DNA of 64,000 nucleotides from Acanthaster planci (taxonomy: Eukaryota; Echinodermata; Asteroidea; Valvatida; Acanthasteridae): positions 104,885 through 168,884 of the forward strand of contig NW_019091438.1 in the NCBI RefSeq assembly GCF_001949145.1, written 5' to 3'. Below are positions 1-12,100 of this stretch, in pieces; position 1 is the stretch's first letter, and the number at the start of each line of letters is the position of its first letter. Below the pieces are notes generated by a model. That model saw only the letters and a program-made list of their open reading frames with translations, searched no databases and had not been told where the DNA came from. Position numbers and translations under genes: made by a program.

Positions 1-3000
1 CAGGTTGACGATCTTGACGACGCGGAAGAGGAGCGACTGCCTGGCGACTCCATGCATCAGGAGAAGCTGGCGGAGGTGTAAGAACACCGCATTGACCTCG
101 CAGAAAAGCGCGAAGAGCACCACGCCCATGCCTTGCTGATATCGCTGTACTAACGTCAGCAGAAACGAGCCCTGAAAATTGATGGAGAAACTAACGGATT
201 ATAGAAATCTCTACTCATCAGGCTTGTCGAATGCATCTTAAAAAAACAGTACTTATGGGCATCACGGACTGACTGAACGGATGAACTGAGCTTGATTAAT
301 TCTCCCCATAATTATATTGTTTAAAATGGTGTTTCGGCTCTGTGGCAAAAGGAACTCCGGGCAAAGTTTAAATTTTGGACAACAAAATCTGTAGCTCTGA
401 AGACTTTAATTACTGAGATCGGTATCTGTTGAAGTGATCCACTGATCCATGCCACTGGCTAGTATTCTTTCACTGTAATCAAAATTTGGCAAAAATATCT
501 TCACAATAGGGGCGTTTCACAATAGTGCGCCTACAACAGTTTGCAACTCGTGGTCCAATCACAATGCGCGAAATCTGTCGACCCAATGCGCGTTTGGAAG
601 CGGTCGACAAATTTCGCGCGTTGTGATTGGCCAATGCGTTTTAAACTCTTGGAGGGGCACCACTGTGAATGGCCCGTATTGATTTTCAACAAATGAGCTA
701 TACGATATCAATCATGTCATCAAGATTATCCTTTGATGGTCCACCGACGGTATCGACGACCGTTCTATGGTTACCAAAAGGCAACTACGGCTAAAATTGT
801 GGGTTTCACCAACAACTTAGCTATACGTTTCTTACCGTGAGATGGTGTCCTAATAACGGCCATATTGCAGAGAATTTGTTGTAGGAAACCAGGTCGTGTA
901 AGTCATACATGTAGTAACCTGTGGGGAGCAACGAAGGCAAGAGGTTACACATGGAGATATTAGAAGAGTCGTCGGGTATTAGTTGCATGAAGTATGTAAT
1001 TCTTTCCAGCCTTAATGTCTATTACCACAGCTGTCGGTGTCTTTCTCCACGCTGCATCCTTCCCATTCCTAACATGCCGCACTACATGTACATGGCTATA
1101 AGTGCCGCCATGGCGCCACGGTTGGTGAGCACGGCAGAATTGTCGTTCCATTTTGGACGCTCCAATGCGTTTGCCACAGATGATACATGTAATGGTCTCA
1201 GTGAATGACACGTGATATTTTCCCCAATCAACATAATCACTGTAGTGAACTTTCCACAAAAGGTTCCCCGTTTCATGCGCATGTTTTTGAATATGAAGAA
1301 ATTCATTTAATTTAGGTTCGATTTTTTTTAAAATGATCACTACTACGACTGGTTATTAAGATTCTCAAATTGCACAAATTTTCCGTTGGTCATTTTGACA
1401 TGGTGATGAACAGCCCTCTCGTTTCTTACCCACGAGGACAGCGAACGTAATTTCGTTGAGACGCGTGCAGTAATACACCATGTTACTCCAAAGCTCCGGG
1501 TACCAGTAAAAACTGAAGACAAATGAAAACAAATCGTAATAGATATCAAAGGTGTGGTCAGCACAAAGGCACAACTGTGCAAGCATGCAACTTCACTGAC
1601 ATAATTTGCACAGCCGGTGAGATGTGTTGTTCACGTGTATACGCTTGTCTATGCTTGGAACTATAATTCTTAACAACAAAACAACTTTCTTTGCATATCG
1701 AGGGCTTAACAAATACGAGCTGGATAAGTTATACATTATAATAACACGTTTTTTCTTCGAACAAAACAAGTGTGTCTGCTGTGATTCTTGATGTGCAAAG
1801 CGAACTATAACCACACAATTGTTAACATTTTTGTGGTAAAAGCGGAAAACAATTCGGCTGCAGTAATTAGGTTATTCAACAAAATGAACGTCCTACATGC
1901 ACAAACAATGCATGTACATGTACATCTAGGTTGGACATTTACTCATTGTCGAACATCACACGGATGGTGCAACCTGTGACGTTACATGCAGGCCAACAGC
2001 CACGGACTATTCCACATTCGTCCACTAAACCTGTCGTATACGGGAAATGACATATTGACACCAACCACCTTCTTTTCCCGACATGTAACATACACATTTG
2101 ATGATTACAATAAAATTCTTAGCGGGAAGGTGGTTTTTCTTTTGCCCTGTGGATCTGGTCCATGGAACAGAAAGCCACGTGACCGGAAAACGCTCATTTT
2201 TGGTAAACATAGATTTTATTTCCAAGGGCCATAAATACGTGTTACTTCAGTACACTATTTTTACGACGATTCAGTCTACAAATCATGACAGAGTAACATA
2301 TACCTCGTGTATAGATAACCGTGTCATCTACAGATGGTAATAAAATAGACTACTAAAGTTACTGTATGAAAGTTTGGAATGATTCATTGTTCGTTTTATC
2401 TTCTGGAACTAGTACACTGTGTAATTTTATCTGCTTGTGACGTAAGATCCCGTGATTTTACGGTACATTAGCATTTTTCGGGGGCTGCAAGCTAGGTACA
2501 ATATCTTCTATAAAAGTTCCCTTTTATTCAAAACGTTCAGCCAAGAGAATGTTTCGGATTATTCGTGAACCAGGTGAAGCCAAACATTAGACGAAGCCGA
2601 GACTAGGGGTAAAAAGGCTACAACACGAGCAAAGTTCTTAACCCGTGTCCTGATATGGCCTTGCGTTATGGACCTGTTGATCAGTGTTCCATTATATGCA
2701 AAGCGCAATGAGCCGTTACACATATGGGTCGATAGAAAAGAGGATGATGGACAACAGTTGCTTATTGCTAACAATGTCTTTGTGCGGAGTGGGCCCATCG
2801 CGATCTTTCACCTTTATTTAGTAGTACAATTGATCTGTTTGCGTTCAGCATTGTTAGGGCTGGCCATTATCACTTAATAGCCAGACCAGCACCTTCACCC
2901 GCGTCTGGTGGTTATAGAAACAGGATAAATTCTTGGATGTCGGGTAGATTTAACCGTATCTCGTCAGGTTTGTGATCATACAACCGGTCATGGGTTTGCA

Positions 3001-4902
3001 AACACCCCCATAGACGCAGTGCAAAGGGATATTTTTCGTTCACATGAACTACCTCATGTTTTGACTGAGCAAACACGTCTTTGGCCCGAATGACCTTAGT
3101 CAATCTGCATCCATGGAGCATGAATGCAGTCGACCGAAGACAACCAAAACATTTCATTCACAATCCTGTTCCCATGGACACTGATGCCGTGGATCAACAC
3201 TCCTAAAGTATAGGAGGTCCACAATACATAGTTCTATTGTTTGTTATGTATCACCAGTCATGGGCTATATGCAACCATCATGAGTGGATCGTGGACGAGA
3301 GATGTCACACAACAAAATGTAGCCTCACCCCTCAGATAGGCCAAAATGAGCGTCACACGAACAATTCCTCTTGTTTATGACCCCCAAAACAGCCCCCAGA
3401 ATATTGGGTTTAGTTTCGCCCTTGTGTGCAACACGAGGTACTTGGGTGAAGAAAGTTAGCGCTGAAGTGTATGCGGTGTCCAATATTCCCTGATGAAGAA
3501 ATTCTACATAAGATTTGACCATAGAAGGCTAGATAGAGCCAGAAAGACTCGCGCCCCGAACCGTCACATGATGACATTGGCAGGGATTTATGTGTTTGTA
3601 AAAACCCTTCCTCCACGGTAAAACAAGTAACGCAAACAAGTTTACAAACTTTATAAAGTTATTTTCGTATTGTCTGTTGAAGTCCCCCCCTTATGAGTTT
3701 ATTATTAGTGCAGTGGACCGTTTCTGTCTATACGTTAACACAAATAAACGTAGAATCAGCACTCGATTGGCATAAATTATATATAGATCGGCAGAAATAA
3801 ATTATATATAGATCGGCAGAAATGTGTGCATATCATTAGGCGTCCCCAGCCTCAGGCGAAAGAATGAAAGAAGATACACAGTTTGTCATGATGACTCATG
3901 TACTTCACGTAACCCTTACACTGCAATAAATCGTGCACATGAACAACATATAAATGTAGACCTATGATCATATGGACGATCAGTATGGCAGCAGAATTAG
4001 AACTACGGCCGATCTACGAGGTTGTAAGTTAGCGTATAGCCTACTTAGGTACACGCCTTGCTTAGTTTGCGTGTAAGCATGGTACCACTCGGAGCACTAC
4101 TCACTACTCGTTTGACTCCATGTACCTGACTTTCGCTTGATACATTTAAGGTAGGATTGAATAACAGGGTTACGCATTATGTCTAGTTTCGGGGTGGGGG
4201 GGGGCTATAGTCCGTCACATCCTCCATCATGCACCTGCAACAAAACATCCCACAGAAGAGCTTGTTTGCAGTATTCGAAAGAAGCAACATGGAGCAGTGA
4301 TTGATGGTAATATCGGCAATGAGTTTGTTAAAAGGGGGCTCAAAGCAGAGTCAAACATAAAAGATTTGAGAATTTCAAAACAATAATTAAAAACCAAAGA
4401 AAAAGCCCCAAGAGGGAATTTGTGATATTTATTAACACGTCAATGGCAAAGTTTGCAAGATTTAGCTGCACACGGTGTTTGGCCTAGACAAATGGAGGAA
4501 GGAATATAGAGGGCGGGCGGTGGCCTACATTTTAACATGAGAAAAGGAACTGGTAAATGATAGAGCAAGGAAAAGATACCCATGCAAGGAAGGTAAATGG
4601 AACTAAACTAATATTTTGATGGTTCCACCATGGAGCAAGCAGACATCCACTGAGCATGCACTGTACTGAGGCAGCGTGTGCAATCGGACGCAGCCAAGAC
4701 AACGCGCTTACCAGCTGGAGACGAGGACAGACAAAACGAACGAATTCAACAGCGACGTGGCCGCGTTTCTCCATTTGTGCTTGTCCGTTGCCGAGTATTT
4801 CCCGCATGGCCCGTACCGCATGGGCAGCCGGTCGAGCAGCCGGTTGAAGGACTGGAACGCCAGGGCTGAGCCGGCGACAATGGAGAGCAACAGGAGTGTC
4901 AT
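1..4902 (-). CDS. TLC-domain membrane protein, TLCD1/TLCD2-like (3' part lies beyond the left edge)
   Basis: Four exons on the minus strand, 4902-4712, 1512-1430, 918-836 and 171-1, join in frame (phases 2, 1, 0) through GT/AG sites to give 176 residues before the window ends. The product looks like a multi-pass TLC-domain (TRAM-LAG1-CLN8) protein. Visible landmarks are a hydrophobic N-terminus (1-20), KWRN at 43-46 before a second hydrophobic stretch, a YPELW segment near 68, GYYMYDLHDL at 92-101, a histidine pair at 116-117, and EVNAVFLHLRQLL at 144-156. The last motif resembles TLCD1/TLCD2, which in worm (FLD-1) and mammals are reported to influence membrane phospholipid composition and fluidity; that function is inferred by family. 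The start is the ATG at 4902 with a purine at -3; no ATG is available upstream in frame. Two or more transmembrane segments should lie off the left edge. Family call is strong; the TLCD1/2 subtype is moderately sure. Confidence 0.85.
172..835 (-). other. Intron 3 of the TLC-domain gene
   Basis: Intron between TLC exons 3 and 4, with donor GTAAGA after position 836 and acceptor TTTTCAG before 171 on the minus strand. It holds the foldback MITE at 510-675. Nothing else coding is apparent. Confidence 0.7.
510..675. mobile_element. Foldback MITE family A, copy 1
   Basis: A roughly 166-bp near-palindrome. It opens with GGGCGTTTCACAATAG and closes with the approximate reverse complement, CACTGTGAATGGCCC. 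Both arms contain TTTGCAAC-like and CACAATGCGCGAAATCTGTC-like blocks around a short centre. Two relatives occur at 7394-7771 and 37282-37447. No coding capacity. The superfamily cannot be assigned because no clear target duplication is seen. Confidence 0.75.
1513..4711 (-). other. Intron 1 of the TLC-domain gene (3.2 kb)
   Basis: The large first intron has donor GTAAGCG at the exon end 4712 and acceptor GTCTTCAG before 1512 (minus strand). It is AT-rich. The only structure seen is a 26-bp direct duplication near 3772-3823. Short open frames within it have no codon-level or motif support. Confidence 0.6.
3772..3823. repeat. Two-copy tandem duplication (about 26 bp)
   Basis: The block AAATTATATATAGATCGGCA occurs twice back to back without divergence, inside intron 1 of the TLC-domain gene. 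It is a simple local duplication. Confidence 0.7.
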
Positions 4903-7302
4903 GTCCTGCTCCTGGAGTCGAGTACGTGCGGACCCACCACATGTAATACGTACGTGCACGTGATGAACGGGGAAGACGCCGTCTCCCCGAAACTGAACAA
5001 GTTGACGGGATCGACTAGCAGCACTGCGGAAACAGGGTCTGTTTGCGTCCTTCCTCCATGGCCTGAGTCAGAACTGTGGCCGCCCCTGTTTCAAATATCA
5101 CACTGTCAATGATCTGAAGAATAGAAGTTTCCAGGATGGTCACGACACACTGCGACGGGAGATTCCTAAAATCTGTAACAATTCAACTTGCAGTACCAAG
5201 TACTGTAGGCAATTATGCACGTACATCAGGCACCGCGTGCTCCACTAGTCTTGGTTACAAGACGTCGGTAGTCCAGGGATAAGACAATACGAACTTGCTT
5301 TTTTGAGTTCACTGTGCGAAACATAAGGCCAGGCACACTGCATAAAAGGCATTGCCTGCGCTTGACGAGGTCGCTACAAAATGGCCACCAAGGTTGCTAC
5401 CGATGGTGCGCACTTGACGTCCATTCACCCAAACGGATTGTATTTTTTATGTCTCCCTGCGTGAACCAAGTAATTAGTAACGTCTTGTAAGTGAGACTAC
5501 GTGCCCGCTTGTGTTGACTCACGTCTTCTTTGGTTACTCTCAGAGGTTGACTTGCTCAGCCACACATTTGAGCATTGAGGTATAAATGTCTACGGCCAGC
5601 AAACAACTTGGTCTGCGCCAAACAGCTAGTCGCTAACCGGTGGCTTCTAGAGAAGTCCACGTATTATAATCAGCAGTAGCCAAGTCAGTCGGACACGGTC
5701 ACTCAGGGATCAAATGATCGACATCAAACCTACGATAAAATAATGTCAATAGCCGTGGGCATCAGCGTCAAGTGATTTATGCTGGTCGCGAGGCGCGGCC
5801 GCGCCGGGGGTTAGGTAGCCTAATATGGACTGTAGAGAATACTAAACTTGTACCAGTCGTCAACTACAAAGGGCATTGGTGCCGGAATGCACATTCACCT
5901 ACAAACCTGGAACTTTGATTTGCTTTTATCAGTATCATCAATTACATGTTGGCTATTCGATCCAAACAAATTTAGATTGCAGTCTTATCGTTTTGGATTA
6001 AATGCAAAACTTTCTCGACAAATTATTTCACATTAAAGGCGCCCTTCCATATGCCAGTCAACACTTACGCCAAGCGTTGCGTATAAAATATATACACGCA
6101 CATGTATCATCCGTCTAATCGTTCCCAGGGCGATTTTGATGGCCGAAGGCAACGCACACATAATTTCATGTTATGTTAATGGTCACTGTCTGTGTCCGTG
6201 AAAGTGAAACGCACTGACGGAACGCATCGTGTACGCAACGCACCCCCAAAACGTACACAATTATGGAGAGGTGCTTAAACACGTTCATGGCGTTGCACTT
6301 GTCTAGACCATTTTATGGAAACTTATTCCCAAATACAAACCAGAAAGCATTCGGGTTCTGTCGAAAGCAGTTGGCAGTTTCAAAAGCAACGATCGAAAGT
6401 GAAGAATACAGGTGTCTCCCCGTTCAGCCATTTTGGCCAGCGGTAAGATTCATAAGTCACGTACAGAGCGAGTTTTGTGAAGTTTTATAAAAAATAATCA
6501 GTTGTGAATTAAAGGACGCGACATTTGGGGCTATGACGGTAAGTTATTGTCGTTTCGCAACCGTGAGACAAGAATTGTAAAATGGAGAAATCGGAACCTC
6601 TCAAATTAACAAGCTCAGTTTATTTGACATTCTCTCAATTCCAGAGCCGGCTGAGTGTAATAAAATGTTCAACCCATGCAACCCATGGCTGGTCTACGAG
6701 CAAGCTTCTAATAATTCCAAATGACTTTCAGTTGATATTCAGATTAGTTATAGTGCCCGTATATATTTATGAATATCAATAATTTTGTGGTTCGATTTAC
6801 AATATTATGTTCTTGACCTTAAATACGGATTCTCCTGGTAAGCTGATAAATTTCCGGAAAGCCATCTTGAACTATAACATAAAGATAGCTCTCCGGAAAG
6901 TTATTAGTAAGTCTGTGTATCATATTTATGCTAATACGTGGATTCATTCTACGGTGATGGGAGAGCGCGGGACTTTCGTGGAGATGTGCCACATATAGAA
7001 CAGGTAGCGGGAAGACCTGTCCAGCTTACCATTATTATGGGCGTCACCAGGTTCCTTTTTGGGGGGGGCAAGCACTCATCACCGTTGACGATCGAACCGT
7101 GGAAGCCGGTCATTCGCAAGGCTTTTTGGGATTTTACCCCCCTCGGTTCTGTCGCTTTTTCTTTCTTTTCGTTCCTTTTTATTTTTAATATTTTTCCGTT
7201 GAGGTGGAAGCTTCGGGAACGCCCATTGCTCCACGCCCATGGACCCAACCACACCTCAACCCATCTAGGCGACATTTCGCTGCCATTGGGAGACCTGGGC
7301 CC

Positions 7303-7386
7303 GTTTCAAACGTCCTGTTTCTGCCGTGTTGAATACAGTTCAACTTGATTTTGTTATTGGGCATGGCATAAGCACGACGTTTGAAA
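7303..7386. mobile_element. Foldback MITE family B, copy 1
   Basis: An 84-bp inverted-repeat element. The left arm begins GTTTCAAACGTCCTG and the right arm ends GCACGACGTTTGAAA, with GCCGTGTTGAAT / GGCATGGCATAAG blocks inside. Related copies lie at 8411-8499 and 10919-11012, and a lone left arm lies at about 7853-7890. Confidence 0.65.
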
Positions 7387-7393
7387 GCAATAC

Positions 7394-7771
7394 GGGCGAT
7401 TCACAATAGTGCGCCTCCAAGAGTTTGCAACGCGTTGGCCAATGCACAATACGTGAAATCTGTCGATCCTTTCCAAACGCGCATTGGGTCGACAGATTTC
7501 GTTCATCGTGTTTGGCCAACACGTTGCAAACCTAGTGGAGGCGCTCTATTAGTTTAGTTTAGTTTAGTTTTGTTTTTATTTCTCACTCTTGTGGCCAGAG
7601 GCCAAATTACGGTGAAAAACACACACGATTTGAAGTAAAATTACAACATTACTAATCATTACAAAAACAAAATTCATCGACAAAAGTAACCATTATGATA
7701 ATAATCATACTGCAATACGTGAACAACCGAGCTATTAAAACCGAGGAATTATGAGAACTGCTCTATTGTGA
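7394..7771. mobile_element. Foldback MITE family A, copy 2, split by a later insertion
   Basis: The left arm begins at 7394 with GGGCGATTCACAATAG. The right arm reaches GGAGGCGCTCTATT at 7550 and resumes after an insertion with GCTCTATTGTGAAACGCTCG at 7760. The internal CGAAATCTGTCGA-like and GTTTGCAA blocks match the other family members. Exact right terminus is slightly uncertain because the last bases have drifted from GGGCC-type to CGCTCG. Confidence 0.75.
7551..7759 (-). mobile_element. 5'-truncated retroposon (LINE-like 3' end) nested in the MITE
   Basis: This 209-bp insert is flanked on both sides by the octamer GCTCTATT (7543-7550 and 7760-7767), a clean target-site duplication. On the minus strand it ends in a pentamer tail of repeated TAAAC units preceded by GAGTGAGAAATAAAAAC, as expected of the 3' end of a non-LTR retroposon. 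No reverse-transcriptase frame remains. The family assignment is inferred from tail structure only. Confidence 0.65.
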
Positions 7772-8410
7772 AACGCTCGTTCTTGGTTCAGCAATTATAA
7801 ATTTCGGAACGGCAGAGGAGATTGGCTTGATTTAGTACGGCAGAACACGGTGTGGTTTCAAACGTCGTGCTAATGCCGTGTCGAATACAATTTCTATTCG
7901 AAGTTGGTCCTAAACTTCGTTGATATTATTAGGAATGCGCATGCTCACAACGTGCAGTGGAGTTGAGGAATAATCATCGACAACGCATCAACAAATAATG
8001 GCGAGTAAAATGGAAATTTCTCGAAATGCAAGGGGCAGGCACGGTGCTCGGGGAAGAATGGGGTTTAGTTCTGCAGTTTCTCTTTCAAATTCCTGCTTGA
8101 TGTGAGATAAGATGAACTCAATGTGACCTTTGAACTAAAAATCATCTCCGAACGTCGGAACAAGACTCCCAAGTTCACCTGGGAGATATTTCATTGAGAT
8201 TTCACTGTAAGATCACCGGGAACCATAACATCGAGCCTTGAAAATAAAAAGGCCTCGATATTTGTCGAGAAATAGAGTACCAGTAGTGCTCGCCAAAGCT
8301 AAATACGTCTTCCAACTCAGGCCGAAAGATAGCAAAATCACGTTTCATGTTGTGCTGATCCGCCATGTTGGATTTATTTAAATTCGACTGGGCTTTATGA
8401 ATTAAGTTCG

Positions 8411-8499
8411 ACGTTTAAAACCACTGCCGTGCTTATGCCATGCTAGCGTCGCGCTCAATTCAATTGAATTCGATATGGCAAAAGCACGACGTTTGAAAC
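8411..8499. mobile_element. Foldback MITE family B, copy 2
   Basis: Inverted repeat with ACGTTTAAAACCACTGCCGT at one end and GGCAAAAGCACGACGTTTGA near the other, centred on the palindrome TTCAATTGAA. It lies inside the left copy of the duplicated block; its counterpart is at 10919-11012. Confidence 0.65.
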
Positions 8500-9123
8500 T
8501 TTATTTGAAAGTTTAAAAATAATCACCGACACCTTGAGGCCATAGGATGTCCATGGTAAACTTTGAGTATCACAAGTTAGTTACTGAACATTTTACGGAC
8601 AACTTTCCGTCGTTTCAGCGGCCAATCTGCGAGATGCACATCACCGTTGTAGCTTGCTGTCTCACGTACACGTGTAATTAAAACAAAAAAGTTAGTTTCA
8701 GCTCCGTGGGATGAAATATCAGCATCACTACCAATTTCTCCCGCAAACACTGACACAACAAACCCTCATCCAATTTGGACATGATAGTTGTTTCTGATTA
8801 CCAGAGTTGGATTCCAACCCAATTTCCTCTTATTTATTGAATGTCCTGTAAAGGACACCGTACTCACGTCAGAATAAAGGACGGCTGGTTTACAACTAAC
8901 TACATGTAGGCCTACAATTTTGTACAAACTTATTCAACGCGCGCCGCGCCGGTCCCGGATTGCGGAAGTCAAAGAGATTTTGTTAACTAGCTAGCAACAC
9001 GTAGTGCTAGTGTGCCGTTGATCGGTCTTCAAATTATGGGGAAATAGATGATCTCCCGAAGGTTGAACAAAATAGCTCCTTTTGTACGTTTGGACCTCAT
9101 GAAGTAGCACCAACAGGTCTGAC

Positions 9124-12100
9124 ATGGCGTTGATCACGGAAAAAGTGAGGCTAAAGGAGTCGGACGATCGTGTGCGACACTGGAAGCGATGGGGACCGTA
9201 CCTCTCGGAGCGGCAGTGGGGGACCGTCAGGGAGGACTACTCGGCTGACGGAAGCTGGTTGGTAACAAGTGTCATTTGTGTTTAAAATGTTGGGTACGAT
9301 CAGTCGGTCTTGATTTTCGCTACCAACCAAATTTCCGGCTGTGGGAGATTCTTCTTAAAGGAAAGTCGAAGTTTTTTATGCAGGGTTGTCAGCCCTCGGT
9401 ATGTACCAACGTCATTTTGTCTATACCACGATTTTGGAAACTAGTTTTTTTTGTCAGGTGTTTGTGATGATGGGTGAATCAGACGTGTGCTTTATCATAA
9501 AACCCCCAGAATTGTGGGGTCCGACGTCCCCCCCCCCCCGCTCTGAGCGGGACAGACGTCGGACCCCACAGTTCTGAGGGTGTGCCTCATAAATTTGGAG
9601 GTCAAGAAATTTATCCAAATGGAAATGTATGACTCAGTAGTTGGACTGTTTCCACCTCTTATTAAAAAAAACAACCAAGATCATTTGCGCAGTACTGTGT
9701 AAGAAAACGCTTGGCAAGTGCTGAGTCAGCATGAATTGGCATTATTTTAAGAGAGCACCCACCAAGCCCTTCTGTCATGCTAGTATTTGTTTCGGTCAGT
9801 CCTGAAGTTGCATGGACTTTAGTCTTCTTTTATTTTTTTATCAGAAATGTTAATAATTAAAAGTGACAAACATGTAGACAGTTTCTGAGCCATTAAAAAA
9901 GTGAACAACTCTAAATGTGTCAGGATTGTGTTACAAAGAAAGACTAAAGGAGACAGGGTAAAATTGGGTTGGTGTGGGTACAGGCTTGGGTTGTGGTGGG
10001 TGGGCACGAGGGCTCAGAGGTCAGGGGTCAGAGGATGACCCCTGAGGAAAGCTTTTGATGAATATTAAAGTTTGCAGAGCAGGTTTGTTTCCTGAGTGTG
10101 AATGCATGTACTGCTCTTAAACTGTAATTTTGGAGGAGGCAAAGTTCAGTGACGTACTGTGTTCATAATTGTAAGTGTAGGTTTTGTTCCCAGTTGGAGT
10201 GACATTTATGTATATTGTAAAGTAATCAAAAAGAAGGGTGTTCCACAAGGGCTTTCGCAAATCAGCCCACTTTGCTAAAATTGTATGCCATACTGCTAAA
10301 ATTTGTACATTACTTGCTTCCAATAACAACTTCCCAGCTGTTTGCTCAAGATAGATCGTATGGGTAAAGAAATCTACNTCGGGTATGAAAGTGGCACTAT
10401 TTGAGCAATTTTGCCGAGGGAGGGTTTTTCAAAATGGCTACTTTTCTGGACAGGGACATTTTCTGCATTTACGGGGTGGTCTGCTTGTGGTGAAAATTCT
10501 CAAAAATTTATTGGTCAACCCCCCGAAAATTGAAAGGAAAATGAAAGAGGACATGTGGAACATCATTTTTCTATGCAGCCTAAACACCTGTGAGAGTTGT
10601 GAGTATTTTAAAAATATTTGTGAAGTATGGGGATTTATCACTGCTGTCTATGGGAATTTATTTGTAGTGGTGCACCCCCAAGTTCACCTGGGAGATATTT
10701 CATTGAGACGTCACTGTAATATCACCGGGAACCGTAACATCGAGCCTTGAAAATAAAAAGGCCTCGATGTTTGTCGAGAAATAGAGTACCAGTAGTGCTC
10801 GCCGAGGCTAGATACGTCTTCCGACTCAGGCCGAAAGATAGCAAAATCACGTTTCATGTTGTGCTGATCCGCCATGTTGGATTTATTTGAATTCGACTGG
10901 GCTTTATGAATTAAGTTCGACGTTTAAAACCACTGCCGTGCTTATGCCATGCTGACGTCACGCTCAATTCAATTGAATTCGACATGGCGCGCATAAGCAC
11001 GACGTCTGAAACTTTATTTGAAAGTTTAAAAATTATCACCGGCACCTTGAGGTCATAGGATGTCCATGGTAAACTTGAGTATCACTATGACCTCAAGGTG
11101 CCGGTGATAATCTTTAAACTTTCCAATTTTACGGACAACTTTCCATCGTTTCAGCGGCCAATCTGTGAGATGCAGATCACCGTTGTAGCTTGCTGTCTCA
11201 CACGTGTAATTAAAACAAAAAAAGTTAGTTTAAGCTCCGTGGGATGAAATATCAGCATCACTGCCAATTTCTCCCACAAACACTGACACAACAAACCCTC
11301 ATCCAATTTGGACATGATAGTTGTTTCCGATTACCAGAGTTGGATTCCAACCCAATTTCCTCTTATTTATTGAATGTCCTGTAAAGGACACCGTACTCAA
11401 GTCAGAATAAAGGACGGCTGGTTTACAACTAACTACATGTAGGCCTACAATTTTGTACAAATTTATTCAACGCGCGCCGCGCCGGTCCCGGATTGCGGAA
11501 GTCAAAGAGATTTTGTTAACCAGCTAGCAACACGCAGTGCTAGTGTGCCGTTGATCGGTCTTCAAATTATGGGGAAATAGATGATCTCCCGAAGGTTGAG
11601 CAAAATAGCTCCTTTTCTACGTTTGGACCTCATGAAGTAGCACCAACAGGTCTGACATGGCGTTGATCACGGAAAAAGTGAGGCTAAAGGAGTCGGACGA
11701 TCGTGTGCGACACTGGAAGCGATGGGGACCGTACCTCTCGGAGCGGCAGTGGGGGACCGTCAGGGAGGACTACTCGGCTGACGGAAGCTGGTTGGTAACA
11801 AGTGTCGTTTGTGTTTAAAATGTTGGGTACGATCAGTCGGTCTTGATTTTCGCTACCAACCAAATTTCCGGCTGTGGAAGATTCTTTTTAAAGGAAAGTC
11901 GAAGTTTTTTATGCAGGGTTGTGAGCCCTCGGTATGTACCAACGTCATTTTGTCTATACCAGAAACTCCTGATTGTGGAAACTAGTTTTTATTTGTCAGG
12001 TGTTTGTGTCATGGACATGAAGGGTGAATCAGATGTGTGCTTCATCATAAAACCCTTAGAACTGTGGGGTCCGACGTCTGCCCCGCTGAGAGCGGGGAAA

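Larger units (their letters stand above)
4903..9123. other. Divergent intergenic region between TLC-domain and glucosidase genes
   Basis: Contains the presumed promoters of both flanking genes, which point away from each other. No exon with family motifs was found. A CpG-rich spot lies near 5790-5815. The right half (7300-8500) is a cluster of foldback elements and one retroposon fragment. From about 8168 onward the sequence is the left copy of the tandem-duplicated block. Confidence 0.6.
8168..10377. repeat. Tandem-duplicated block, left copy (contains glucosidase exon 1 copy A)
   Basis: Sequence from about 8168 to the N at 10378 is repeated at about 10677-13377 with high identity. The offset grows from about 2.5 kb at the left to exactly 3.0 kb at the right because of indels. 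The coding part of exon 1 appears identical in both copies. Left-copy-only features include the hairpin at 9503-9580. Each copy ends at the same sequence position with a single N, which points to contig joining and possibly to two haplotypes placed in series. Confidence 0.85.

Noticed and set aside
1-81. Plus-strand open frame at the left edge with an acidic, protein-like reading
   Set aside because: It is exactly antisense to TLC exon 4 on the minus strand, which is supported by a conserved motif, a good acceptor and three upstream exons in phase.
960-1340. 126-codon minus-strand open frame
   Set aside because: It lies in the TLC intron between exons 2 and 3, has no recognisable motif and is not needed to keep the gene in frame.
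4656-4963. Plus-strand open frames overlapping TLC exon 1
   Set aside because: Shadows of the GC-rich coding exon on the other strand; no splice or motif support.
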